Assembly (NCBI GenBank): GCA_041645035.1
Contig: JBAZQU010000011.1
Coordinates: forward strand, 1-38,373
From: 2-02-FULL-48-14 sp041645035
Lineage (GTDB): Bacteria > Patescibacteriota > Gracilibacteria > UBA1369 > 2-02-FULL-48-14
Reading direction: 5' to 3'
DNA: 38,373 nucleotides
In this document: one piece after another, positions 31,622 to 38,373 of the stretch
Numbering within the stretch: position 1 is the first letter of the stretch
Layout: every line of letters starts with the position of its first letter
Program-made: the position numbers and the translations under genes
The notes under the pieces: model-generated
The model's database searches: none
What the model saw: only the letters and a program-made list of their open reading frames with translations
Told to the model about the DNA's origin: nothing

Positions 31622-31880
31622 CACATGAATCCAGAAATTCCTTTATTCCCAAGTCCCCCCTGGGTTGTTTTAGCACAGGAGCGCTTCGAAAAAGATACAT
31701 GATCTTTTCCTCCGCTTCCTTTAGATTTATGTGCTTCATCAACCCAGGGGGGGGAACGCAATAAAGGGAATTCGGAAATCACAGTTAAGCTTTATGAGGG
31801 AAGGTGAGGTACATAAAGGCTCCCGTACTGAACCATCCCTCATAAAGCTTTTAGCTAGTGGGAATTTCCGAATTCACATG
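31622..31880. mobile_element. 259-bp palindromic element with 20-bp imperfect terminal inverted repeats (MITE-like)
   Basis: Left end CACATGAATCCAGAAATTCC (31622-31641) matches the reverse complement of the right end (31861-31880) at 16 of 20 positions. ACTT lies at 31618-31621 and 31882-31885, one base beyond the right end. The interior is two long imperfect hairpins: 31636-31667 with 31740-31772 (arms containing CCCCCCTGGGTTG / CAACCCAGGGGGG), and 31768-31801 with 31836-31875 (arms GAATTCGGAAAT and AAGCTTTATGAGGGA with their complements). There is no coding capacity. The right end contains the stop codon of the adjacent HesB-like gene. Confidence 0.65.
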
Positions 31881-32410
31881 AACTTCGGATTGTTTATTTT
31901 AAATCCGCTGCCGTAAGAACTTTCGATAAAATCCACCTCGGCGCCAAGAAGATTTTGCAAAGACTCCGGGTCCAAGTAGATCTTTACTTCGTGAAATTCA
32001 AAAGTCAACTCATCGGTCTTACCCTTTTTAATAAAGTCCATAGCGTAAGCGGGCTCGTAGCCGGAATTATTTTTAGCCGTTATGCGGAGTCCATAGCCGG
32101 TCTTTTTTTCAGCCTTGGCAAATTCTTTAATTTTGTTGGCGGCAAATTCAGTAACATAAATGCCGTCATTCGGCGCGCGCTTGCGGACAAGAGCCAGCTC
32201 GTTGATGCGCTGGATCATTTCGTCTACCACTTCTTCGGTGATGCCATGAGACATGGCTCCTATTTTAAGTGGCTCAAAAGTATTCACGCTGCAATCAATG
32301 CAGTGCAAACCAAAGTCCTGCATGATTTGGGCGGACTCAGGCAGGCGGCTAAGTACGTCGCCAATCAACATGTCGCCGTTAATTGTTTGTTTCTTCTTGA
32401 CCCGCGGCAT
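31874..32410 (-). CDS. DUF1858-HesB/IscA-like fusion protein lacking the Fe-S cysteines
   Basis: The 178-residue protein joins a DUF1858-like N-terminal domain (about 10-72: LIGDVLSRLPESAQIMQDFG, HCIDCSVNTFEPL, GAMSHGITEEVVDEM) to a C-terminal A-type carrier fold (about 85-178: VTEFAANKIKEFAKAEKK, YGLRITAKNNSGYEPAYAMD, SYGSGFKINNPK). Canonical IscA/SufA has three ligand cysteines, one in the S-G-C-x-G loop and two in a terminal C-G-C. Here the loop reads NNSGYEPAY and the chain ends at NNPKFM, so all three are absent. DUF1858 retains a C-x2-C. The terminal codons and stop lie in the end of the palindromic element. Confidence 0.75.
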   Translation of the reverse strand: MPRVKKKQTINGDMLIGDVLSRLPESAQIMQDFGLHCIDCSVNTFEPLKIGAMSHGITEEVVDEMIQRINELALVRKRAPNDGIYVTEFAANKIKEFAKAEKKTGYGLRITAKNNSGYEPAYAMDFIKKGKTDELTFEFHEVKIYLDPESLQNLLGAEVDFIESSYGSGFKINNPKFM

Positions 32411-32516
32411 CGCTAGATTTTAAGGACCCTGAGGATAGCAGAAAAGGGGCCATTGCACTAGCCAGCAAGCCTAAGATCATGAACACCACCAGTATCTGAA
32501 AGATACGTTTGTGCAT
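32379..32516 (-). CDS. 45-residue single-TM peptide
   Basis: The peptide starts MHKRIFQILVVFMILGLLAS and continues with a Pro-containing hydrophobic stretch and a polar tail (SSDAAGQEETNN). Its ATG overlaps the stop of the 122-aa membrane-protein gene (TAATG), an arrangement that couples translation, and its 3' end overlaps the HesB-fusion gene by 32 bases. A short basic N-terminus before one TM helix (about 5-28) suggests a small membrane-anchored peptide. No family assigned. Confidence 0.55.
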   Translation of the reverse strand: MHKRIFQILVVFMILGLLASAMAPFLLSSGSLKSSDAAGQEETNN

Positions 32517-32884
32517 TAGAGAACTTGGGTATCAATATAAATCATGCCCAGCGTGAAAAGCATGCCGATAAAACCAAAAATGGGCAGTCGATTTTCCGCG
32601 AGAAGCTTCACCTTCCATTTGCTGATACCGGGTACCAAAATGGCAATTCCTTTCAAGGCTGTGATCACGGCAATCCAAGAAAGCGCGCTTTCCCAGTCCC
32701 ATTTGAAGCGAACATCGGACGTGGTGAAAATGAGGAGGGCGAGAGTGAGTAAAACAATGCTGCTGAAAAATTGCAGCCCTTCGGAATCGGACCAATTCTT
32801 AAGAACGCGGCGCATGCCCTTAGGGTCGAGTACCAACTTGAATTCAAGCGGAAGCAAGAACAGGGCGAAGAGGGTGAGTGTCAT
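32516..32884 (-). CDS. Small integral membrane protein, 122 aa
   Basis: Hydrophobic segments lie at about 2-17 (possible signal/TM), 39-53 (SSIVLLTLALLIFTT), 67-85 (ALSWIAVITALKGIAILVPG) and 102-118 (FGFIGMLFTLGMIYI), giving three or four TM helices with a basic cytoplasmic loop. I recognise no family. It is first in a minus-strand unit with the 45-aa peptide and the HesB fusion and starts 24 bp after queA ends, so the unit may continue from queA. Confidence 0.6.
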   Translation of the reverse strand: MTLTLFALFLLPLEFKLVLDPKGMRRVLKNWSDSEGLQFFSSIVLLTLALLIFTTSDVRFKWDWESALSWIAVITALKGIAILVPGISKWKVKLLAENRLPIFGFIGMLFTLGMIYIDTQVL

Positions 32885-32908
32885 GGAGCGTGGTTAGGTG
32901 GAATCATT

Positions 32909-33949
32909 TTACAGGATCAGCATGCTGTCGCCAAATGAATAAAATCGAAAGTCGTTTTGAATGGCGAGAGCATAGAGGTCAACGAGGTGTCGCTTAGCTC
33001 GTTTATACTGCAGAAAAGCTTCCACGAGCATCATGAGCGAGGAGTTGGGAAGATGAAAATTGGTAATGAGCTGGTCCACGAGAGCGAAGTGAAAAGGAGG
33101 AAGTATGAAAAGATCGGTGGCACCAGAAGACGGGGAAGACCGGGCTCCGCCCAGGACAAAGCTTTCAAGTGTGCGAGTGGTTGTGGTCCCCACGGCGGTA
33201 CAAAGGCGGCCCTCTTTTTTGAGCTCGAGAATCTTGGCAGTGACAGTCGATGAAATTTTGTAATGTTCTTCGTAAAGTGTGCGACTATCGAGGTGCTCGG
33301 GAAGCACAGGCGCAAAAGTTCCCAGTCCCACATGCAAAGTTATGAAGCAGCTGGGAATTCCGGCGGCGGTGAGTTTTTTAAACACCCGCGGCGTGAAGTG
33401 CAGGGAGGCGGTGGGGGCGGCCACGGAGCCGGGATTTTTTGCAAAGATGGTTTGATATTTTTTGCGCAATTCTTTTTCGCTGAGTCCGGAGTTTTGAATG
33501 TAATTAGGAATGGGGGTCTCACCAATTTTGAGGAGGAGAGTAGACAGGTGATGAAGATTGAAATGCGCTTTAAACGTGAAAGCTTTTTGCGTTTCTTCAA
33601 TTACTTCCAAAACATAGCCGGGCGCAAGAAAAACTTTTTGACCGCTACGTAGGCGCTTATTAGTCGTGGCCTTTACGGTGCCGGCTTTGTGATCCACTTC
33701 ACTGGGCAAGATTAACATTTCCAGGCTGTCGCCGTTCTCATGTTTAGCATGGACGCGGGCAGGTAATACTTTGGTTTCGTTCATCACTAAAAAAGAATTC
33801 GCCGGTAAATGGTGTGGCAAGTTGAGAAAACGATCGAAAAAAACTTCGTCCGTTTTAGTATTATAAATCAGCAACTTCGAATGATCGCGTGGCCGAGCCG
33901 GCTTGCTTGCGATGCGGTCTTCGGGGAGCGGGTAAGAATAGAGCTTCAT
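32909..33949 (-). CDS. queA: S-adenosylmethionine:tRNA ribosyltransferase-isomerase
   Basis: QueA transfers and isomerises the ribosyl moiety of SAM onto preQ1-modified tRNA, making epoxyqueuosine. The 346-residue protein shows the family's landmarks: YPLPEDRIASKPARPRDHSK, LLIYN, FLVMNETKVLPARV, GETPIPNYI, GSVAAPTASLHFT, FITLHVGLGTFAPV, HYKIS and TTTTRTLESF, and the C-terminal NFHLPNSSLMMLVEAF. Length is normal. No tgt or preQ1 synthesis genes are in the window. It begins one base overlapping the stop of the acidic protein upstream. Confidence 0.96.
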   Translation of the reverse strand: MKLYSYPLPEDRIASKPARPRDHSKLLIYNTKTDEVFFDRFLNLPHHLPANSFLVMNETKVLPARVHAKHENGDSLEMLILPSEVDHKAGTVKATTNKRLRSGQKVFLAPGYVLEVIEETQKAFTFKAHFNLHHLSTLLLKIGETPIPNYIQNSGLSEKELRKKYQTIFAKNPGSVAAPTASLHFTPRVFKKLTAAGIPSCFITLHVGLGTFAPVLPEHLDSRTLYEEHYKISSTVTAKILELKKEGRLCTAVGTTTTRTLESFVLGGARSSPSSGATDLFILPPFHFALVDQLITNFHLPNSSLMMLVEAFLQYKRAKRHLVDLYALAIQNDFRFYSFGDSMLIL

Positions 33950-34260
33950 TAAGAAGCGGCTTTCACGAGCTCGTGGGCTTCTGTGAGGCCCTCTTCAAAT
34001 TCTTCCATTTCGCTTTCGAGAGCGGAAAGAATTTCTTCGTAGCCTTCTTCGTCGGACTGTTCGAGCTCATCCACACTAAGACGCATGTTTTCCAGACTCA
34101 TGCGGAGATCATGAAGTACCTCGCCGTGTTCGTCGTCGGTGTCGCTCCAGTCTTCATCAGTATCATAAAGATTGTCGAACTCTTCCTGGAGTTCGTCGAG
34201 TTCTTCATTCCATTCGTCGAGTTTGTCCTTAATGACTTCAAGAGTTTCAGTGCGATTCAT
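33949..34260 (-). CDS. Acidic coiled-coil protein, 103 aa
   Basis: The protein is about 35% Asp/Glu with heptad-like Leu spacing (VIKDKLDEWNEELDELQEEF, LRMSLENMRLSVDELEQSDE, ILSALESEMEEFEEGL) and no cysteine, signal peptide or TM helix. It is probably an all-helical dimeric coiled-coil. Its stop overlaps the queA start by one base, so the two are translationally coupled. No function is suggested beyond that linkage. Confidence 0.72.
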   Translation of the reverse strand: MNRTETLEVIKDKLDEWNEELDELQEEFDNLYDTDEDWSDTDDEHGEVLHDLRMSLENMRLSVDELEQSDEEGYEEILSALESEMEEFEEGLTEAHELVKAAS

Positions 34261-34293
34261 AGGAAAGGGTTAACTTTCGGCTTTTGGTAGGTT

Positions 34294-34341
34294 GTGGCCA
34301 TTGGCCACCTTCCTGCTTAGCCTCCGCTACGCTGCGGCTTC
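34294..34341. repeat. Interspersed GTGGCC-hairpin repeat, copy C
   Basis: GTGGCC-ATT-GGCCAC is followed by CTTCCTGCTTAGCCTCCGCT and ACGCTGCGGCTT. The hairpin and CTTAG core match copies A and B; the distal half differs and resembles the 3643-3681 copy. The TAA of the MFS gene lies in the CTTAG core. Confidence 0.65.
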
Positions 34342-35546
34342 CGGAAGAATATCACAAAAATTCCCCATGCCAAGAGAATTATTATGGCTCCTGTTAAAAT
34401 GGCTAAATTTTCATTGATGGTGATCAGAAATCCTGCCACGAGGGAGGGGATGGCTTGGCCCAGAGCGCGTAGAGATTGGGTGACTCCCATGGCCTCGCCT
34501 TGTTCGGTGGGCTTGGCGATTTGAGAGACTACAGCGGTAGTGTTGGGGAAAGTGAGTCCTTCAAATAAAGCGACGAAGGGTTGAATTAGATAGAGTAAGC
34601 CGGCGGTGGGCACGAAAGGCAAAATGAAGAGGGTTAGAGCGAGGCAAAATATGGAGAAACGAAGAACCTGTTCGGAACGGAAATAGCGCGCGGCGATGCG
34701 GGTGAAAAGACCTTGGCTGAGGGCGATCCAAATCCCCACAAAGCCGAAGAGCATGCCGATTTGAGTGGTGGTCATGGCGAATTTTTGCACTAAGAAAACC
34801 GGCATGAACTGAGCGTAAAAACAAAAGCCAAGTGTGTGCAGAAAAACGACCAGGAAAATGGTGCGTAAATCGGCCATTTTGAAGGATTTTTTGACGTGGG
34901 AAAATCCCAATAGAAGGTGCACCCGTTGGTGGGAGGGTTCTCTGAGAGTCTCTTGAAAAAAGAAAGTGAGCAGGCTGAGGCTGAGTACGGAGAGGAAGGC
35001 CGCAAAATAAAAAGGAGTGGCCGAGCTGAACCAAGAAACGACATCGGGATTGGCGAGGAGGCCTCCCAGGGAAGGGCCAATCACAAAACCAAAACCGAAG
35101 GCCATTCCAATGAGTCCGAAATTTTTTGCACGATTGTTCTCGGTGCTCATGTCGGCAATAGCGGAGTTGGCCACGCCGATATTTCCTCCCGTGAATCCGT
35201 CCAGTGCGCGGCTAAAATAGAGCAGCCAAAGTTGACCGGTGAGAAGTCCCACGGCAAAAAGCAAATAACCGATGAGCGTTCCAATAAGAGAAATAATGAG
35301 CATTTTCTTTCGTCCGTGGCGGTCGGAGAGCGTACCTAAAATGGGGGCGCCAAAAAACTGAGCCAAGGGATAGGCCGCCACCAATACACCCAGAGCAATA
35401 TTGCGAGTGGCTTCGGTCCAAAGAGCCGGTACCAAAGTGCTAGCGGGGTCCAGCATCATCGGCGCCAGTACGGGAATCATAATCCCGATCCCCATTAGAT
35501 CGAGGAAAACGATGATGAAAAGAATAAGTAAGTTGTTTTTTTTCAC
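34317..35546 (-). CDS. MFS drug/metabolite exporter (TetA-like)
   Basis: A 12-TM major-facilitator protein of 409 residues from the GTG at 35546. An upstream in-frame ATG at 35678 would run through the divergent trmB start region and is rejected. Motifs: FLDLMGIGIMIPVLAPMM in TM1, GTLSDRHGRKKMLI (MFS motif A) between TM2 and TM3, and GFGFVIGPSLGGLL in TM5 (antiporter motif C type). These place it with the drug:H+ antiporters such as TetA. The substrate is unknown. The last residues (RKPQRSGG) and stop come from the interspersed repeat. Confidence 0.88.
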   Translation of the reverse strand: MKKNNLLILFIIVFLDLMGIGIMIPVLAPMMLDPASTLVPALWTEATRNIALGVLVAAYPLAQFFGAPILGTLSDRHGRKKMLIISLIGTLIGYLLFAVGLLTGQLWLLYFSRALDGFTGGNIGVANSAIADMSTENNRAKNFGLIGMAFGFGFVIGPSLGGLLANPDVVSWFSSATPFYFAAFLSVLSLSLLTFFFQETLREPSHQRVHLLLGFSHVKKSFKMADLRTIFLVVFLHTLGFCFYAQFMPVFLVQKFAMTTTQIGMLFGFVGIWIALSQGLFTRIAARYFRSEQVLRFSIFCLALTLFILPFVPTAGLLYLIQPFVALFEGLTFPNTTAVVSQIAKPTEQGEAMGVTQSLRALGQAIPSLVAGFLITINENLAILTGAIIILLAWGIFVIFFRKPQRSGG

Positions 35547-35600
35547 GTATTTTGAAGAAAGGCGGGCGTAGTGTATCTTTTCTACCTCTTTTAAACAACC

Positions 35601-36317
35601 ATGACCAGGAGGAAACTTAAACATTTTGCGGACATGAAGACCATGCCTCACGTGTTTGAGCCGACTTTGCTTTGGCAAAAGGAAGAAAAGTTGAAGTTAA
35701 AAGGTACGTGGGGGGAGCGCGTGATTTTGGAATTGGCTTGTGGCGGGGGCGATTACACGGTTGCGTTGGCGCAACGGGAACAGGAGCAGGAGCAGACTGC
35801 ACTTCGTGCAGTGGTGGTGGGAGTAGATATTAAAGGGAGTCGCATGTGGTGGGGTGCCAAAAAGGTCGCTGATTTAAAACTGCCGAACGCAAAATTTTTA
35901 CGCACACAAATTGAAAACTTGGGAGATTTTTTTGCCGAAGACGAAGTGGACGAAATTTGGATCACATTTCCCAATCCGCATCCTACCAAAGGAAACGCCA
36001 AACGGCGCCTCACCTCGCGGCGCTTTTTGGAAATTTATAAGCACATTTTAAAACCGGGCGGTTTGCTGCATTTGAAAACTGACGATGCGGCTTTGTTTGC
36101 ATTTAGTCGGGAAACGTTGCCGCTTGAGGGATTCACCGTGGAGCTGGCGTTGGAGGATGTGTACGGAGCGAGGAAAGTAGACCCGCTTTTAACGGAAGTG
36201 CAAACTCAATATGAGAAAAAGTACCTGGAGCAAGGGAAGGCGATTAAATACCTCTGCTTCTCAATGCCTAGCTCACCAAACCCTTTAGCACGTCCGACTG
36301 TATGCCTGCTTTCATGA
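35601..36317 (+). CDS. trmB: tRNA (guanine-N7-)-methyltransferase
   Basis: TrmB makes m7G46 in tRNA variable loops using SAM. The 238-residue protein has the SAM site ELACGGGDYTVALA (motif I), VVGVDIKGSRMWWGAKK, the catalytic region ITFPNPHPTKGNAKRRLTSR, FLEIYKHILKPGGLLHLKTD and a C-terminal TEVQTQYEKKYLEQGKAIKY. It extends about 20 residues beyond the usual end, and that tail overlaps the convergent ATP-grasp gene by 50 bases. It is divergent from the MFS gene. Confidence 0.93.
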   Translation: MTRRKLKHFADMKTMPHVFEPTLLWQKEEKLKLKGTWGERVILELACGGGDYTVALAQREQEQEQTALRAVVVGVDIKGSRMWWGAKKVADLKLPNAKFLRTQIENLGDFFAEDEVDEIWITFPNPHPTKGNAKRRLTSRRFLEIYKHILKPGGLLHLKTDDAALFAFSRETLPLEGFTVELALEDVYGARKVDPLLTEVQTQYEKKYLEQGKAIKYLCFSMPSSPNPLARPTVCLLS

Positions 36318-37515
36318 GCTTCTCAGCGATTTTTGGGATGTCTTTGCAGCCTTCGTAAAGGAGGGCCGTGTTGAAGCTGAAGGTATCGCCGTGTTTGGCT
36401 AGAGTGGTGATGTACATCTTTTTGTCCTTGCCTGAAGCTAGCGGTACCACTCTCTTTTGGAAAGCTTTCGCGGTTCCTTCAAAAGTTCCCATGAAACTTA
36501 GCATGGAGCTTTCGATGGTTTTATTTTTATAAAGCAAGTCGTACACGGTCATTCCCGTCATACGGAAATTGGGATCTATAAAATAAAAGCGCTCATCTTT
36601 GGTCATGAGCACATCGAAACCCCCGATTCCATACCAACCCTTTCGGCGAATTTCAGGAAGAATCTCTTCGAGCAACACTTTATCGAGCATCTTGAAATAG
36701 GATTGATCAGTGTTTTGCTCTATCACTCCCCCCACAAAGGCCCCCCTCTTATCTATCAGTTGTTCATGCCAGTTAATGATATCGATAGCTTGATCGGGGT
36801 CGTGAGAGATCCCAAACTGCACTCCGAAGTTTCTTTCAATCTCAATGAGCTCCGTTACAAAAATGATCCCCTCCAGGTGCTTAAAGTCTTGCTTAGCTTT
36901 TTCAATATCCGCCTCCTTGCGGCAAATGCGCACACCGTCTCCTGATGAGGAGGAAGAAACTTTTACCACACAGGGCAGAGGTAGCTGTTCTTGAGAATCA
37001 ATAAAACACTGTCCATCCAGGAATTCATCATAAACCTCGGGTAAATAGGCCTTGGGAATATACGAGCTCATATTCCGCTTGTCATTGATCCAAATAATGC
37101 GGTGAGAGGGAATACGGTAGTAGGTCTTAAGGCGTGTGTCCAAATAAGGCTGAGCCATGATCAAGCGGCCTGGTGTGGCTAGACCTACCAGGGCCTGTTT
37201 AATGAGCCTATTCCGATCTTTACCCCGCTTGCTTACGTCGATTTCTTCCGGAAGGGAAATGATTTGCTTATCGGGCACCTTAATGACCCCTAAATCATCC
37301 CGTAGGATGTTGAAAGTTTCCGGCTTGAGAGTATCCGAAAAGCAGATGGTTTTCACATTAGGACCGGCGCAAATAATGGGACGTAAGGCTACCAATTCCT
37401 CAATTTCCGGAGATACCCCATTATAAAAGTGAGAATCCTCCTCGGCAGGGTATCCGTAGAAGTATTCCGTTCCCTCGGGAAAGTATTGGGATAAACTGTA
37501 AGCGGCCTTTTTCAT
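36268..37515 (-). CDS. ATP-grasp domain protein, probable carboxylate-amine ligase
   Basis: From ATG 37515 (start MKKAAYSLSQYFPEGTEYFY) the protein has 415 residues. The N-terminal part (about 1-110) contains CAGPNVKTICFSD and no known motif. The ATP-grasp core follows: LPCVVKVSSSSSGDGVRICR (nucleotide-binding Lys and flexible loop, about 181-200), FVTELIEIERNFGVQFGIS and the metal site GGFDVLMTKDERFYFIDPNF with D and N. Such enzymes usually activate a carboxylate and join it to an amine. The divergent LysE-type exporter 88 bp away suggests the product, perhaps a dipeptide or amino-acid amide, is exported; this is inference. Confidence 0.82.
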   Translation of the reverse strand: MKKAAYSLSQYFPEGTEYFYGYPAEEDSHFYNGVSPEIEELVALRPIICAGPNVKTICFSDTLKPETFNILRDDLGVIKVPDKQIISLPEEIDVSKRGKDRNRLIKQALVGLATPGRLIMAQPYLDTRLKTYYRIPSHRIIWINDKRNMSSYIPKAYLPEVYDEFLDGQCFIDSQEQLPLPCVVKVSSSSSGDGVRICRKEADIEKAKQDFKHLEGIIFVTELIEIERNFGVQFGISHDPDQAIDIINWHEQLIDKRGAFVGGVIEQNTDQSYFKMLDKVLLEEILPEIRRKGWYGIGGFDVLMTKDERFYFIDPNFRMTGMTVYDLLYKNKTIESSMLSFMGTFEGTAKAFQKRVVPLASGKDKKMYITTLAKHGDTFSFNTALLYEGCKDIPKIAEKLMKAGIQSDVLKGLVS

Positions 37516-37544
37516 AGCTTTTAGTCGAAAGGAGCAAGGCATCC

Positions 37545-37574
37545 TCGACATTTTGCCTTAAATTATGCTATAAT
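37545..37574 (+). promoter_or_regulatory. Promoter of the LysE-like gene
   Basis: TCGACA (37545-37550), an 18-bp spacer and TATAAT (37569-37574) preceded by TGC (extended -10). The start is about 37582, giving a 20-nt A-rich leader. Confidence 0.72.
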
Positions 37575-37603
37575 TCAAGGAATTAGAGAAAACAAAAAGA
37601 AAT

Positions 37604-38266
37604 ATGTTCACTCCGGAGGCGTTTATATTTGGCTTCATTCAGGGCTTTGTCATCGGGCCCATCACCTTGTATGGAATTAGAGAAGGCCTGAATCCTAGGC
37701 GTGGCTTGTGGTTTCAGTTGCAAGTGACCTTGGGAGCGACTCTTGTCGATGCCGTTTATCTGATCCTGGCAACCAACGGTATGATCCATTTTTTAGACTA
37801 TGGATGGATCCGTCTTATGATGTGGTCCGTGGCAGCCTATATGCTTCTAAACATGGGGATCGATTCTTTAAGGGGAGAAAATGGTAAAAAGAAGCTGCAG
37901 CATATTCACAGACATAAACTGCAATTTTTTGATTCCGATTTTTTTAAGGGCTTTTTAATGTGTATGACCAGCCCCATGGCCATTACTTACGCCGTGATAG
38001 TAGTGGGGGGCCTTTATGCCGGTTATGCCGCCTCCGTGTCTCCCACGGTTTTTGCTTTGAATGTAAACATGGGCGGGTTCTTCACCTCTCTTCTTATAGT
38101 GAGTTTAACTTTTATGTTACGGCATGTTTTTCACCAATGGATGCTCAAAAAGCTCATGATGGCGGGTTCGCTTGTTTTGGTGGGGTACGGGGTGTATTTC
38201 TCTTGGAAGGCGATTTTGGAGGTCGGGCCCACTGTTGAGGCCCTCTCCGCATCTCTCTTGAACTAG
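37604..38266 (+). CDS. LysE/RhtB-family exporter
   Basis: This family exports amino acids and related small molecules. The 220-residue, 6-TM protein has the family start FIQGFVIGPITLYGIREGLN, then WFQLQVTLGATLVDAVYLIL, matching G-P-x-x-x-x-x-x-x-x-G...G-A-x-x-x-D-x-x-Y. The central cytoplasmic loop is basic (NGKKKLQHIHRHK) and the later helices include KGFLMCMTSPMAITYAVIVV. It is divergent from the ATP-grasp gene with a shared 88-bp intergenic region. Its last four bases overlap rlmN on the other strand. Confidence 0.82.
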   Translation: MFTPEAFIFGFIQGFVIGPITLYGIREGLNPRRGLWFQLQVTLGATLVDAVYLILATNGMIHFLDYGWIRLMMWSVAAYMLLNMGIDSLRGENGKKKLQHIHRHKLQFFDSDFFKGFLMCMTSPMAITYAVIVVGGLYAGYAASVSPTVFALNVNMGGFFTSLLIVSLTFMLRHVFHQWMLKKLMMAGSLVLVGYGVYFSWKAILEVGPTVEALSASLLN

Positions 38267-38373
38267 CTTCCCAACACAATCAACTGTCCACATGCGGCGG
38301 CGATGTCATCGCCCATGGTTTTGCGCAAGGTTACCGGGACGCCGCGCTGTTCCAGGATGTTTTTGAAACGTTC
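38263..38373 (-). CDS. rlmN: 23S rRNA (adenine-C2)-methyltransferase RlmN, C-terminal end
   Basis: The minus-strand frame running off the window edge encodes the last 36 residues. GVPVTLRKTMGDDIAAACGQ is the conserved RlmN C-terminus: the Arg-Lys-Thr and G-D-D-I-x-A-A-C-G-Q-L tail, including the catalytic cysteine that forms the methyl-transfer intermediate. RlmN is a radical-SAM enzyme that makes m2A2503 in 23S rRNA and m2A37 in tRNA. The radical-SAM CxxxCxxC motif lies outside the window. Confidence 0.92.
   Translation of the reverse strand, partial: ERFKNILEQRGVPVTLRKTMGDDIAAACGQLIVLGS

Noticed and set aside
35547..35678. 44-residue extension of the MFS protein
   Set aside because: It overlaps the divergent trmB start and is not hydrophobic; GTG 35546 directly precedes TM1.
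1..38373. CRISPR array, prophage, rRNA or tRNA genes
   Set aside because: No regularly spaced direct repeats, no phage structural genes and no conserved rRNA or tRNA cores were found on either strand.

Overview
The window looks like a chromosome segment from a Patescibacteria/CPR-type bacterium, possibly near Peregrinibacteria; the lineage call is an inference. The grounds are family content: a small 2-TM pilin-like cassette with a TraD/VirD4-like ATPase, an HNH protein and a short hypothetical protein of types I associate with CPR genomes, a compact type IV pilus operon, tightly overlapping genes and few Shine-Dalgarno sites. TGA is used as an ordinary stop (for example in pilN, dusB and the HNH gene), so this is not the UGA=Gly code of Gracilibacteria/Absconditabacteria. 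No tRNA, 16S/23S/5S rRNA or CRISPR array was seen.

Layout. 1-840 is a graveyard of mobile DNA: the 3' end of an IS200/IS605 transposase, a decayed Avd/S23-like four-helix-bundle gene and an internally deleted reverse transcriptase, possibly the remains of a diversity-generating retroelement. 836-3612 (minus) holds a polyprenyl-phosphate sugar transferase, the RNase P RNA gene with promoter and terminator, a 182-bp element with terminal inverted repeats, and a TPR protein. 3777-6969 (minus) is an ftsH-hsp20-galU operon. 7036-7660 is a vapBC toxin-antitoxin pair with a near-consensus promoter overlapping a palindrome. 7755-8672 is a DUF4256-family gene. 8739-9976 (minus) is an RNHCP protein plus tilS.

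10026-15107 (plus) is a seven-gene type IV pilus / type II secretion assembly operon (PilN-, PilO- and PilC-like proteins, three prepilins and a PilX-like protein). It carries a palindrome-rich block and a 57-bp in-frame tandem duplication. A structured leader candidate (15165-15260) precedes a PepQ-like M24 peptidase, then metG. 18219-23226 (minus) is a secretion or conjugation-like operon: one TraD-like ATPase, four secreted/membrane proteins carrying five copies of one 2-TM module, and a lipoprotein. An HNH protein (plus), dusB and a minus-strand group (51-aa basic protein, FtsQ/POTRA protein, conserved hypothetical, TPR/GspG-like membrane protein) follow.

28275-31280 is a B12-dependent ribonucleotide reductase. 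Upstream lies a 0.6-kb gap with a second terminal-repeat element whose ends resemble those of the first. 31874-38373 carries a DUF1858-HesB fusion, two small membrane proteins, queA with an acidic coiled-coil protein, an MFS exporter, trmB, a divergent ATP-grasp/LysE pair and the 3' end of rlmN.

Four tRNA-modification genes (tilS, dusB, queA, trmB), a truncated rlmN and metG make translation quality a theme. The points most worth follow-up are the ATPase plus repeated 2-TM module cassette, the two related palindromic elements with apparent 4-bp target duplications, the decayed retroelement and the ATP-grasp/LysE pair.
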